From contig NZ_CP043474.1 of NCBI RefSeq assembly GCF_008329645.1, positions 2,914,001 to 2,978,000 on the forward strand: 64,000 nucleotides of DNA, written 5' to 3'. The DNA comes from Mycolicibacterium grossiae (GTDB lineage Bacteria; Actinomycetota; Actinomycetes; Mycobacteriales; Mycobacteriaceae). The position numbers were made by a program, and so were the translations under genes. Below the pieces are notes generated by a model. It ran no database searches. It saw only the letters and a list, made by a program, of their open reading frames with translations, and was not told the origin of the DNA. Of this stretch, positions 46,770 through 55,597 are shown piece after piece (position 1 is the first letter of the stretch; each line of letters starts with the position of its first letter).

Positions 46770-47738
46770 ATGAGTATGACTTCTTCTCCGACATCGACGA
46801 CGAGAACCGCGGTCCAGGTGGTGGCCCGCTACGGTTACGTGCCGTTCATGCTGATCGGTCTCAACGGTGCGGGGATCGCCGTCGCCGCCGCCGGCGCACC
46901 CAAGTACTGGCTGCTGGCTATTCTGGCGGTGGCGATCGCGACGGCGTTCGTGGTGGAGCGGATCATCCCGTATGACCCGCGGTGGAACCACGACCGCGCC
47001 GACACCACCCGCGACCGCATCCACGTCGCGGTCAACGAAACCCTCATCCTGGCCAGCGTCGCCGCGATCCCGCTGCTTGCCGCGATCGTCCCCGCACCCC
47101 AGTGGTGGCCGCACAACTGGCCTTTCGTCGTACAGGTCCTCACCGCGATCCTGGTCGCCGACTTCGGGATCACCGTGGTGCATCTGGCCAGTCACAAGAT
47201 CGGGGTGCTATGGCGCTTCCACGCGGTGCACCACAGCATCACCCGCTTCTACGGCCTCAACGGCCTGATGAAACACCCGCTGCACCAAACCGTGGAGATG
47301 GCCGCCGGCGTCGCACCGCTGATCCTGATCGGGCTGCCCGTCAACTTGGCCTCCGTCCTGGCGCTGGCCGTGGCGATCCAGCTGCTGCTGCAGCACTCCA
47401 ACGCCGACTACTGCATCGGACCCGCGAACTACGTGCTGGCCCTCAACGAAGGCCACCGCTTCCACCACCTCAAATGGGCCGGTATTGGCGACGTCAACTT
47501 CGGGCTGTTCACCCTGGTGTGGGACCACCTGATGCGCACCTACTCCTATGACCCCGCCCGCCGCTTCGACTCCACCCAGCTGGGCATGGCCGCCAAACCC
47601 GACTACCCCAGCGGCTACCTGCGCCAGATGGTCTACCCGTTCACCCGCGGCGGGGGTTGCGCCCTGAAAGACACCACGGGGGCGACGTTGACCGGCGCCC
47701 CGCAGACCTCCGACCCCGCCTCGAAGTATCGTTGCTGA
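46770..47738 (+). CDS. Fatty acid hydroxylase/sterol desaturase-family protein
   Basis: This 322-residue membrane di-iron enzyme has about four membrane segments. His clusters typical of the family are visible: HLASHKIGVLWRFHAVHHS, LQHSNADYCIG and GHRFHHLKWAG, which would bind two irons. Relatives hydroxylate or desaturate lipids with O2. The substrate is unknown. It lies 47 bp after the AraC gene and 18 bp before cmtR on the same strand. Confidence 0.88.
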   Translation: MSMTSSPTSTTRTAVQVVARYGYVPFMLIGLNGAGIAVAAAGAPKYWLLAILAVAIATAFVVERIIPYDPRWNHDRADTTRDRIHVAVNETLILASVAAIPLLAAIVPAPQWWPHNWPFVVQVLTAILVADFGITVVHLASHKIGVLWRFHAVHHSITRFYGLNGLMKHPLHQTVEMAAGVAPLILIGLPVNLASVLALAVAIQLLLQHSNADYCIGPANYVLALNEGHRFHHLKWAGIGDVNFGLFTLVWDHLMRTYSYDPARRFDSTQLGMAAKPDYPSGYLRQMVYPFTRGGGCALKDTTGATLTGAPQTSDPASKYRC

Positions 47739-47743
47739 CCGGC

Positions 47744-47768
47744 TATCATCGTCACATGGCGATGAATA
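47744..47768. promoter_or_regulatory. Inverted repeat overlapping the cmtR start
   Basis: TATCATCG (47744-47751) and CGATGAATA (47760-47768) form an imperfect inverted repeat across the ATG at 47756, a position and shape usual for ArsR/SmtB-family operators. Confidence 0.5.
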
Positions 47769-48157
47769 ATACGGATGGCTGCCTCACCGGCGCCACCTCG
47801 GAGAATTCGAACGCCGCGGTGGCGCTGTTTCACAGTCTTTCGGACTCGGCGCGGTTGGCGATCGTGCGCCGCCTGGCTGACGGGGAGGCCCGCGTGGTCG
47901 ACCTGATCGGCGAGCTGGGGCTGGCCCAGTCCACCGTGTCGGCCCATGTGGCGTGTCTGCGGGACTGCGGCCTGGTGACCGGCCGCCCTGAGGGCCGGCA
48001 GGTGTTCTACTCGCTGACCCGCCCCGAGCTGCTCGATCTGCTCGCCGCAGCCGAAACCCTTTTGGCCGCCACCGGCAACAAGGTGGCGCTGTGCCCCAAC
48101 TACGGCAACCGCTCCCGCACCGCCGAGACGACTGACGGGCAGGAGGTTCGGCGGTGA
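47756..48157 (+). CDS. cmtR: ArsR-family Cd/Pb sensor, CmtR-like
   Basis: This 133-residue winged-helix metal sensor starts at ATG 47756. The DNA-binding helix lies in LGLAQSTVSAHVACLRDCG, which also holds the Cys-x3-Cys pair equal to Cys57 and Cys61 of M. tuberculosis CmtR. A third Cys follows near the end (KVALCPNYG), matching Cys102, so all three Cd/Pb ligands appear present. It overlaps ctpG by 4 bp, as expected for cmtR-ctpG. Confidence 0.88.
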   Translation: MAMNNTDGCLTGATSENSNAAVALFHSLSDSARLAIVRRLADGEARVVDLIGELGLAQSTVSAHVACLRDCGLVTGRPEGRQVFYSLTRPELLDLLAAAETLLAATGNKVALCPNYGNRSRTAETTDGQEVRR

Positions 48158-50139
48158 GCGATGCGTGCGGCTGCGGCAACGACGAGCCCCGCGGCGCCGA
48201 CGAGCTGGAGGGTCAGCCCGAGCGGCTCTGGCAGATCACCGAACTGCAGTTCGCTGCACTGTCGGGGGTGTTCCTGCTGGCCGCGGTGATCGCCGGGTTC
48301 CTCGACGCGCCCGAGCCGGTCGTCTCGGCGCTGGAAGCGGTGGCGCTGCTGGCCGGCGCCTACACCTTCGTGCCGTCCACCCTGAAGCGGCTGGCGAAGG
48401 GCAAAATCGGCGTGGGCACGCTGATGACCATCGCCGCGGTGGGTGCGGTGATCCTCGGCGAGGTCGGTGAGGCCGCGATGCTGGCCTTCCTGTTCTCCAT
48501 CAGCGAGGGACTGGAGGAGTACTCGCTGGCCCGCACCCGCCGCGGTCTGCGGGCGCTGTTGTCGCTGGTCCCCGACGAGGCCACCGTGCTGCGTGACGGT
48601 GGTGAAGAAGTGGTTGCGGCTGCGGCTTTGCGGGTTGGTGACCGGATGCTGGTCAAGCCCGGTGAGCGTGTAGCGACCGACGGCATCGTCGGTCACGGTC
48701 GCACCGCGCTGGATGTCTCGGCGATCACCGGCGAGTCGGTTCCGGTGGAGGTCGGGCACGGTGATGAGGTGTTCGCCGGGTCGATCAACGGCACCGGGGT
48801 CCTCGAGGTGGAGGTCAGCACCACCGCCGAGGACAACTCGCTGGCCCGCATCGTGCGCATCGTGGAGGCCGAGCAGTCCCGCAAGGGCGCCTCTCAACGC
48901 TTGGCTGACCGCATCGCCAAACCTCTGGTGCCCGGCATCATGATCGCCGCCGGGCTGATCGGGGGGATCGGCAGCCTGCTCGGCGACCCGGCGACCTGGA
49001 TCGAACGGGCCCTGGTGGTGTTGGTCGCCGCCTCACCGTGCGCCCTGGCGATCTCGGTGCCGGTCACCGTGGTGGCCGCCATCGGCGCCGCCAGCAAGCT
49101 CGGCGCGCTGGTCAAGGGCGGTGCTGCACTGGAAGGGCTGGGCAGGATCCGCGGCGTCGCGCTGGACAAGACCGGCACGCTGACGGCGAACCGGCCCGCG
49201 GTCATCGACGTGGCCACCACCGGCGGCGCCACCCGCGCCCAGGTGCTGGATGTGGCGGCGGCTCTGGAAGCGCGCAGCCAGCACCCGCTGGCCGCGGCGA
49301 TCCTCGCCGCCGTCGATGACGTCACCCCGGCCACCGATGTCGAAGCTGTGACCGGTGCCGGGCTCACCGGACGTCGCGACGGGCACACACTTCGTCTGGG
49401 TCGCCCCGGCTGGCTCGACCCCGGTGCGCTCGCCGGTGAGGTCGCGCGGATGCAGCAGGCCGGGGCCACCGCGGTCCTCCTCGAAGACGACGGCCAGGTG
49501 ATCGGGGCGATCGCCGTGCGTGACGAGCTGCGGCCCGAGGCCGCCGAGGTGGTCGCCCAGCTGCGCCGCGACGGCTACCACGTCGCGATGCTCACCGGCG
49601 ACAACCAGGCCACCGCGGCGGCTTTGGCCCGCGACGTTGGGATCGACGCGGTGCACGCCGAGCTTCGCCCCGAGGACAAAGCGCGGCTGATCGAGGAGCT
49701 CCGTGCCCAGCGGCCCACCGCGATGGTCGGTGATGGCGTTAACGACGCTCCCGCGCTGGCCACCGCCGACCTGGCGATCGCGATGGGCGCGATGGGCACC
49801 GACGTGGCCATCGAAACCGCCGACGTGGCGTTGATGGGCGAAGACCTGCGCCACCTGCCCCAAGCGTTCAGCCACGCCCGGCGGGCGCGGCGGATCATGC
49901 TGCAGAACGTCGGCCTGTCCCTGGGGCTGATCATGGCGTTGGTGCCGCTGGCGTTGTTCGGTGTGCTCGGGCTGGCCGCCGTGGTGCTCGTCCACGAACT
50001 CGCCGAGATCGTGGTCATCGCCAACGGGGTGCGCGCCGGACGCACCACACCGCTGGCCGAGGTCGGCCAGCTACAGGGTTTGCGCAGAGGCGTTGAGCTT
50101 GTGAACGGATTTGTGAACGAAACAGTGCGAGAAGCGTGA
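48154..50139 (+). CDS. ctpG: P-type metal ATPase CtpG
   Basis: This 661-residue heavy-metal ATPase is co-transcribed with cmtR, so Cd, Pb or Zn export is likely. It lacks the N-terminal metal-binding domain of M. tuberculosis CtpG and begins with a short Cys segment (SDACGCGNDE). The membrane motif is VAASPCALAISVPV (SPC). [34 protein letters not shown] and [16 protein letters not shown] are intact, as is VLVHELAEIVVIANG near the last segment. The rest aligns closely with what I recall of CtpG. It ends about 90 bp before the tRNA-derived repeat. Confidence 0.92.
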   Translation: MSDACGCGNDEPRGADELEGQPERLWQITELQFAALSGVFLLAAVIAGFLDAPEPVVSALEAVALLAGAYTFVPSTLKRLAKGKIGVGTLMTIAAVGAVILGEVGEAAMLAFLFSISEGLEEYSLARTRRGLRALLSLVPDEATVLRDGGEEVVAAAALRVGDRMLVKPGERVATDGIVGHGRTALDVSAITGESVPVEVGHGDEVFAGSINGTGVLEVEVSTTAEDNSLARIVRIVEAEQSRKGASQRLADRIAKPLVPGIMIAAGLIGGIGSLLGDPATWIERALVVLVAASPCALAISVPVTVVAAIGAASKLGALVKGGAALEGLGRIRGVALDKTGTLTANRPAVIDVATTGGATRAQVLDVAAALEARSQHPLAAAILAAVDDVTPATDVEAVTGAGLTGRRDGHTLRLGRPGWLDPGALAGEVARMQQAGATAVLLEDDGQVIGAIAVRDELRPEAAEVVAQLRRDGYHVAMLTGDNQATAAALARDVGIDAVHAELRPEDKARLIEELRAQRPTAMVGDGVNDAPALATADLAIAMGAMGTDVAIETADVALMGEDLRHLPQAFSHARRARRIMLQNVGLSLGLIMALVPLALFGVLGLAAVVLVHELAEIVVIANGVRAGRTTPLAEVGQLQGLRRGVELVNGFVNETVREA

Positions 50140-50227
50140 GACCGGGCGGAACGCTGACTCTCTTTCAAGACTTGCTGAGGCGGTTGAGCTGCGGCAGGGC
50201 AACAAGGTGCCCGCTCAGAGACTAGGA

Positions 50228-50325
50228 CCGGCCGGCTCATAACCCAGAGGTCGCAGGTTCGAATCCTGTCCCCGCTACTAGGTAGAACGGCCCCCGGAGG
50301 ACACTCCGGGGGCGGTTTGCGTTTT
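50228..50325. repeat. tRNA 3'-end fragment plus terminator, attachment-site copy 1
   Basis: GGCTCATAACCC leads into GAGGTCGCAGGTTCGAATCC and then CCCCGCTA, the anticodon loop (CAT), T-arm and acceptor 3' side of a Met/Ile-type tRNA. The 5' half is absent. A GC hairpin (CCCCCGGAG...CTCCGGGGG) follows. The same unit recurs at 55991-56080, so these are probably the attL and attR of an integrated element. Confidence 0.8.
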
Positions 50326-50803
50326 GTTTCGGGAACACCTCAAGGAACTAGTCGGGCGAACAACGCAGCACCGATCGACAGGCGGGTCAGACGGTCGGAG
50401 CTATCGTCGAGAGGCACGACGACGCTCCCCGCCATTGCTCACCAAATCGCGGCCACCGCGCTGCGCCGTCTACTTCCCGGTTACGCGGAGCAATCGGTCG
50501 ACAGACGGAGTGTGGCTGTCCCTGAAGGCGCAACGCTCAATCTGGAATCGAGGTCGTCCCACTGACGCTTGTGTGGCTGAGCGAGCGCGCGATCAGCTGG
50601 GCTCGCGCACGCAAAGTCGGACGCGACATCGACCTCTAAGTGAGTCATTGCCAGTACCGAGGCCTACATCTACAAAACTGCCCCTTCGCTACTGGTCGAG
50701 AAGGCTCGCCCGAGGTATCGGTCCGAGCGCGAGAGTCAGGGCACGTTTAAGAACAAATTGGGCGCTCGATCTCGGCGGCATCAGTCGCGACGTCGGTAAA
50801 GCG
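50326..50803. other. Gap at the left end of the lower-GC island
   Basis: No gene is supported in these 478 bp. Frames that cross it have no initiation signals or family likeness. It separates the attachment-site copy from the convergent end of the reverse transcriptase gene. I looked for an integrase fragment and saw none. Confidence 0.35.
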
Positions 50804-51922
50804 CTACAAAGTGAGACCCAGTGATCCGAGAATCGATCGCCACTCAGCTCTTTTTTCGTCTGCCCACGCAGGTTGGATTGATCTTGCGAACGCCAGGGAT
50901 CCTTCGACATGATTGATGAACGACAATAGAGATCGGAACTTCCGGTGATCGGAGTGCTCTGACAGTCCGAATTCCCGGACCCCGCGAATGTGTACCTCCA
51001 CGCGCCTACGGAACTCCGGGGTTAGCCGCACCTCGCCGCCGTCCACAAGTAGCCCGAGGACAACATGCCTTGCACCCGGCGGGATCACCCGGGTTTTCTT
51101 CCGGTGGAGCCGAAATCGATGAGTCGCGACAAGGTGACTGACCTCTCGAATAATCGTCACCGCTTGCGCACGATTGAAGTCCTGGCATGTCGAGAGCACC
51201 ATGTCATCCGAGTAACGCGTGTACACGAACCCTGCACCAGTGGCAAACTCATGCAAGGTGTAGTCAAGGGGTGTCGCAACCGCATTCGATAAGGCCCCAC
51301 TGGTGGGTGCGCCTTGGGGCAGGCGTCCGGTCACGTCGACATCGTACGTCGTGATGGCGCTGTATCTTCCGCTGCGCGAATGGAAATCTGCTACGCGGGA
51401 ACGGGTGCAGATGCGGGCAAGTTCGAAGGACACAAGAGCGGAATATCCACAGCTGTCGAAAACGCGGTACACGTCGCGTTCTTCGATCTGCCCAAAAAAA
51501 TTATGAAGGTCGAACTTGATCATCCACTTAGCGCCAAGGTGTTGCTGCGCGCAGGCTTGAATCGTACGCCCTTCCCGGTATGCGTAGCAAAAAGGGTGGA
51601 GCGGAAGATTACGCAGCGCACGGCGGAGTATGAGGCGTTGCACATCCATCAACACTGGTTCGGGAGCGGATATCAACCGGATGCCCCCGGTTTTCTTCTG
51701 CCGAGAGATGTCGCCGTAAGGGTCCCGTGTTCGCTGCACGATTTGCCGCAGGTACAGATAAGGTGCGCCACTTAAATGAGCCAAATGACCCAAGCTTAAT
51801 ATTGGTTCGGCGCCGTGTGCCTGGGTAATCGCGTTGCGCGCCGCACTTGCCTGTAGAACCTGCTCGGGCACTCCCGATTCTTGACCCAGTCTGAAGTAGC
51901 GGTGAGGAGCCGGATGGTTCAT
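50804..51922 (-). CDS. Retron-type reverse transcriptase
   Basis: This 372-residue protein has the motifs of a bacterial retron or group II-like reverse transcriptase. The N-terminal segment KKTGGIRLISAPEPVLMDVQ precedes FCYAYREGRTIQACAQQHLG. The palm motif A is MIKFDLHNFFGQI (catalytic Asp), motif B is GRLPQGAPTSGALSNAVA, the active site is YTRYSDDMVLS (YSDD in place of YADD), and the later VVLGLLVDGGEVRLT resembles the retron VTG motif. There is no maturase, endonuclease or CRISPR neighbour. It lies downstream of a structured 190-bp region and a phosphoribosyltransferase-like gene, so a retron defence system is the best reading. Confidence 0.9.
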   Translation of the reverse strand: MNHPAPHRYFRLGQESGVPEQVLQASAARNAITQAHGAEPILSLGHLAHLSGAPYLYLRQIVQRTRDPYGDISRQKKTGGIRLISAPEPVLMDVQRLILRRALRNLPLHPFCYAYREGRTIQACAQQHLGAKWMIKFDLHNFFGQIEERDVYRVFDSCGYSALVSFELARICTRSRVADFHSRSGRYSAITTYDVDVTGRLPQGAPTSGALSNAVATPLDYTLHEFATGAGFVYTRYSDDMVLSTCQDFNRAQAVTIIREVSHLVATHRFRLHRKKTRVIPPGARHVVLGLLVDGGEVRLTPEFRRRVEVHIRGVREFGLSEHSDHRKFRSLLSFINHVEGSLAFARSIQPAWADEKRAEWRSILGSLGLTL

Positions 51923-52112
51923 CTACTTATACTTTGGTGTAATCCCGGAAGGGTAGGCGGACGTCGCCCCAGTCTCCGTCGGCAGGCGAGGTTCGCCTGA
52001 CCATGCGTAGCGGGAGCTTGTCCGACGGTCACGGTCAGCCGCGACCTTCGAGCCAATTGGCTCGATCCGTCGGTGCGATGCACCGACTCCGCTAGGTTCG
52101 CCACCCGACTCC
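51923..52112 (-). ncRNA. Candidate retron msr-msd RNA region
   Basis: On the reverse strand this 190-bp region has strong local hairpins: GTCGGTGC-atc-GCACCGAC (stem 8), CGAGCC-aatt-GGCTCG (stem 6) and CAGGCGA-acc-TCGCCTG (stem 7). CCGACGG and CCGTCGG enclose the second hairpin. It lies directly upstream of the reverse transcriptase, the usual place for a retron RNA. I could not identify a convincing a1/a2 pair or the branching guanosine, so boundaries and identity are inferred. Confidence 0.4.
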
Positions 52113-53387
52113 TCACCTCAGCGCTCGAGGATAGTAGGGCGCGGGGTTTCCCGAAAGGCGCGCGGTCGTTATTCGGTCCAGCCGGCGAGCGTGTCTCAAC
52201 TCTGAGTATCCGCGATCGGTGACTGTCAGTTCTGCGGTGATGAAGCCGGCGCCCGTTAGAAAGGCCAGGATCTCGGCGATCTTTCCATCCGGCACTGCTA
52301 GACGGTGCGCGAGAGTTTCGGGAGTTTGTGGAGAGTTCCACATCAGGGCCAATGCCGCAACAAGCTTGTCGGCCGGCGCGCGGAGCCGACCTGAATCGAT
52401 CGCGCCTGCAATCCGCTTCTGGTTTGCTGCCCGAGCGATGTTAGCCATGCCCCTGTCGGGTGCCTGATAGTGACCCAGTTCCTCGTTAAGATCTGGAGGC
52501 ACAGTGCGGCCCTCGAAGAAAGGACTCCAGCCAGAGCCCGTACGTCTCAAAATGTACGGGAGATTATTCGGCACGGTGGTGTGCGTGAAAAACAGGCCCC
52601 CGCTGGCGCCGTAGCCTAGCGCCTGAGAGCGCCGCCTGTTGGGCGTATACTTCAAGCACAGGGCCACGACTTGGTCACGTTTCTCAACCGTCCACTTCGC
52701 GTCCGCGAATGAGGCTGCGGGTGAGTGTACGACCATTTTGTCAATGTTCGAGTCGGCGTCAATGGCGGATCGAGCGGTCGCGGAGGCCGAATAGGCGGCT
52801 ACAACGATTCGGAGCCAGCCGAAGGAACGCCAGCTGCGGAGGCGCGCGTTGCGTGGAAATGTGGCGGCGAATTTCTTGACTTGCTCGCCGGAAGCGGTGT
52901 AATCGGTGATCAGCACAATAGATCGACACCGCCGTGCGTGCAGCGTGTCTATATTCGTGGCGGGGTGCAACCACTGACCAGGTTCGTCGCCAGGACGGCT
53001 GCCAGTCAGATCGCGAATCAAATTTCCAACCCACGCTTCGCTCCCCGGTGTTGCGGCGATGGGGGCACCCGGGTCAAACGAGTCGTACGCTACGAGTCGA
53101 GCCACTTTCATTCCATTCGCCGGTTGCGTATTGCCTTCCGTGTCACCAGTCATGCGGATGTCTTCGGTCGATAAAACGGGGATAAGCACGCCAACGCTGT
53201 CTTGTAGGAGTGGAGTGACTGTGTCAATGAGAGACTTAAGGCCGTGATGAATGCTTGCGGGGCTTGCAACTTGCAGGCTATCGAGCAGCAGCTCGGCCGC
53301 CGAGCGGTCGCGTTCTGCGAAATTCGTCAACCACGCGCGGCCTCGCCGTGTTTCGCTGAGGCGCTCCGACGACACAACATCAATCAT
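52113..53387 (-). CDS. Phosphoribosyltransferase-like/winged-helix protein, probable retron effector
   Basis: This protein has about 424 residues from ATG 53387 (GTG 53414 also possible). The centre holds a PRPP-binding-type loop, RSIVLITDYTASGEQVKKF, within a Rossmann-like segment. The C-terminal 80 residues form a winged helix (LVAALALMWNSPQTPETLAH, AEILAFLTGAGFITAELTV). The arrangement PRTase plus winged helix next to a retron reverse transcriptase recalls effectors reported for some retron types. It may be a nucleotide-targeting toxin held inactive by the RT-DNA complex. The function is inferred. Confidence 0.65.
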   Translation of the reverse strand: MIDVVSSERLSETRRGRAWLTNFAERDRSAAELLLDSLQVASPASIHHGLKSLIDTVTPLLQDSVGVLIPVLSTEDIRMTGDTEGNTQPANGMKVARLVAYDSFDPGAPIAATPGSEAWVGNLIRDLTGSRPGDEPGQWLHPATNIDTLHARRCRSIVLITDYTASGEQVKKFAATFPRNARLRSWRSFGWLRIVVAAYSASATARSAIDADSNIDKMVVHSPAASFADAKWTVEKRDQVVALCLKYTPNRRRSQALGYGASGGLFFTHTTVPNNLPYILRRTGSGWSPFFEGRTVPPDLNEELGHYQAPDRGMANIARAANQKRIAGAIDSGRLRAPADKLVAALALMWNSPQTPETLAHRLAVPDGKIAEILAFLTGAGFITAELTVTDRGYSELRHARRLDRITTARLSGNPAPYYPRALR

Positions 53388-53858
53388 GCCCCAACCGTCG
53401 CCGACGTACAGCACAACAACTCGGCGATGTTGATCCCGGCTGGCCGCGACGATTCGAGAAGCGGTCGGGCGATGTCATAACGCTCAAAGAGCATAAGTGG
53501 CATGTGCACTTGCAGCCGCCAACCTGCGGCTGATGGCAGGGGGCCAGTACCCCGTATGCGAACGAAGTGGCGAGCCGTCGAGCCGCCAGGTGTGCCAAAC
53601 TAGACAACCTGCCTCTTTGGCTGCTGGGCGATCCGGACAACACCATGCGCCGGGACCACTGTCTCGACGAGGAGATGGAGCATCGAGAGCAGCGCCAACG
53701 GTACCTGGTGACCGGAGCAGGACGGGTTGGAGCGGGCTACCTTATGCCCGGTGTTTGCAGCACAAGCAGCCACCGAAGTCCCGCGCGATAACGCGCAGCC
53801 GCCGGCTCGGATGGCGTTGACCGCGCGCTGCCAAAGTGTCAGCAGCTATTGTCGCCAG

Positions 53859-54932
53859 ATGGCCGCGACGACTAGCGATCCCTCAGAACAGCGATCGCAG
53901 CTCCGTGAGCAACGGTTAAAAGTCGATTTCGACACCTATGACGTTACTGTTGATGAACTCGTCCGGAGGGTAGGTCAGGGCCGAATAGAAATCGCGCCAG
54001 CCTACCAGCGCCAGTTCAGGTGGGACGGTCACCGTCAATCGCGCCTTTTGGAGTCACTTCTCCTCGGCATTCCCGTCCCTTCCTTATTTATGGCGACGAA
54101 CATACAACCCGATGCGGGAACGACATGGGAGGTCGTCGATGGACTCCAACGCCTGCTCTCATTGGTCAATTTCCTCGCTGATGTAGAGACGCGTGAAACT
54201 GCACGTCTTAAGGGTGATCCGATACCGCTGACCGGTCTTGAAAAGCTTACTACTTTTGAAGGATGCAGAGCTTCTCAACTGCCAGCCGACATCATCACGA
54301 GTCTACTCGACCGCCCAATCAAAGTCATTGTTCTGAACGACAAGAGTGACCTTCGAGTACGCTTCGATTTATTCGAGCGATTAAACACAGGGGGGATCCG
54401 GCTCACGGACCAAGAAGTGCGAAGCAGCGTCTTCGTGGGAGAATTTGTCGATCTTCTTGATATGCTCGCGGAGAGCCCAAACTTTCAGAAAGTGGTGACG
54501 CTGCCGAGGGCTCAGCAGTCAGATGGAACCGCACAAGAATATGTACTCCGATTTTTTGCGTTCGCGGAAAAGTATCAATCCTTCGAGCATTCAGTGCGTG
54601 ATTTTCTCAACGACTTCTGCGCTGACGCTACCAAGGACCCCCAGATTAGTTTGCGAACAGATTACTTTGACCGCGCTTTCCGCTATCTAGCTGAGTGCTT
54701 TCCCAATGGGCTAAGGTCTCGCAAAGGTACAACGCCCGTAAATCTGTACGAGGGAATATCGGTCGGCGCCCATCTCGCGCTTATGGAGAACCCCAATCTT
54801 GCATCGCCTTCAAGTCTTAAATGGGTTCTTGGTGATAACATGAAGGCGGTGACTACCGGCGCAACGAATTCAAGATCTAAAGTATTCGGCCGGATTGAAA
54901 CCGCACGTGACTACTTCATTGCGGGCAAGTGA
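53859..54932 (+). CDS. DUF262 (GmrSD N-terminal-like) protein
   Basis: This protein has about 357 residues; the start at 53859 is uncertain because the frame opens at 53727. It has the DUF262 fold: VTVDELVRRVGQGRIEIAPA, then YQRQFRWDGHRQSRLLESLL, a ParB-like TTWEVVDGLQRLLSLVNFL and RFDLFERLNTGGIRLTDQEV. Such proteins are GTP/NTP-dependent parts of restriction and abortive-infection systems. It overlaps the HEPN gene by 4 bp. Codon use and GC are lower than in the flanks, which suggests recent acquisition. Confidence 0.85.
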   Translation: MAATTSDPSEQRSQLREQRLKVDFDTYDVTVDELVRRVGQGRIEIAPAYQRQFRWDGHRQSRLLESLLLGIPVPSLFMATNIQPDAGTTWEVVDGLQRLLSLVNFLADVETRETARLKGDPIPLTGLEKLTTFEGCRASQLPADIITSLLDRPIKVIVLNDKSDLRVRFDLFERLNTGGIRLTDQEVRSSVFVGEFVDLLDMLAESPNFQKVVTLPRAQQSDGTAQEYVLRFFAFAEKYQSFEHSVRDFLNDFCADATKDPQISLRTDYFDRAFRYLAECFPNGLRSRKGTTPVNLYEGISVGAHLALMENPNLASPSSLKWVLGDNMKAVTTGATNSRSKVFGRIETARDYFIAGK

Positions 54933-55597
54933 TCGACATCGATCCTTTGCGGGATACCTTAGCGGAACGAATCACAATAGTTCGGAGTTTGATCGACGAG
55001 ACCCATCCCGAACCACCGAACGTTGGCGCAATTTCGCGTGAGGCTCGCGGCCTCGCGATTGTGCTTCTTTTCGCTGCTTACGAGAACTTGTTAACCACGC
55101 TGAATCGCACATTACTTGAGTGTGTTATTCGGATGAGGGTAAGCAATCGTCGACTGCGACCCGGGTTTCGAACCTTCGCCGTTCATTCCGCAGCAGTATC
55201 GCTGCGAGATTCGTCGGGGCGCAAGCTATTCACTAAGACGCTGCCGGATATCGTCGCAATTGTCGATCGCGGTGGCAGGTCAACCTCTATCGATCCAAAC
55301 GTGTTTCCGGATGATGGGTCTTTCATGAAACGCAGTCAAATAGTCGTCTGGTGTGAACTCTTTGATGTAGGCCATCCCGGGGCGCTTCTGTCACGAACTT
55401 GGAACAATATCGACGGTATTGTGGCCCAAAGAAACGGGATAGCGCATGGTCGGCTAACGCCTCAGGAGGTGGGACGGAACTATACCGAAAGTGAGATTCG
55501 TCAGCTGGTGGATGATTGGCTCGACGACTGGAATATGTTCCTCGACCACGTTGGTCAATTAGCTAGTTCGCGGGACTTCTTTCGCAAACCTCGATGA
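54929..55597 (+). CDS. HEPN-domain ribonuclease-like protein
   Basis: This 222-residue protein starts at GTG 54929 within the DUF262 stop. It is helical, with an N-terminal region AREARGLAIVLLFAAYENLL-like in character and the HEPN RNase motif RNGIAHG (Arg-x4-His) in the C-terminal third, followed by LTPQEVGRNYTESEIRQLV. HEPN nucleases cut RNA during abortive infection or as toxins. Paired with DUF262 it forms a probable two-gene defence or toxin-antitoxin module. Confidence 0.78.
   Translation: MIDIDPLRDTLAERITIVRSLIDETHPEPPNVGAISREARGLAIVLLFAAYENLLTTLNRTLLECVIRMRVSNRRLRPGFRTFAVHSAAVSLRDSSGRKLFTKTLPDIVAIVDRGGRSTSIDPNVFPDDGSFMKRSQIVVWCELFDVGHPGALLSRTWNNIDGIVAQRNGIAHGRLTPQEVGRNYTESEIRQLVDDWLDDWNMFLDHVGQLASSRDFFRKPR

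Noticed and set aside
50228..50281. Functional tRNA gene
   Set aside because: Only the anticodon loop, T-arm and acceptor 3' side are present; the sequence upstream cannot form the 5' acceptor strand or the anticodon stem.
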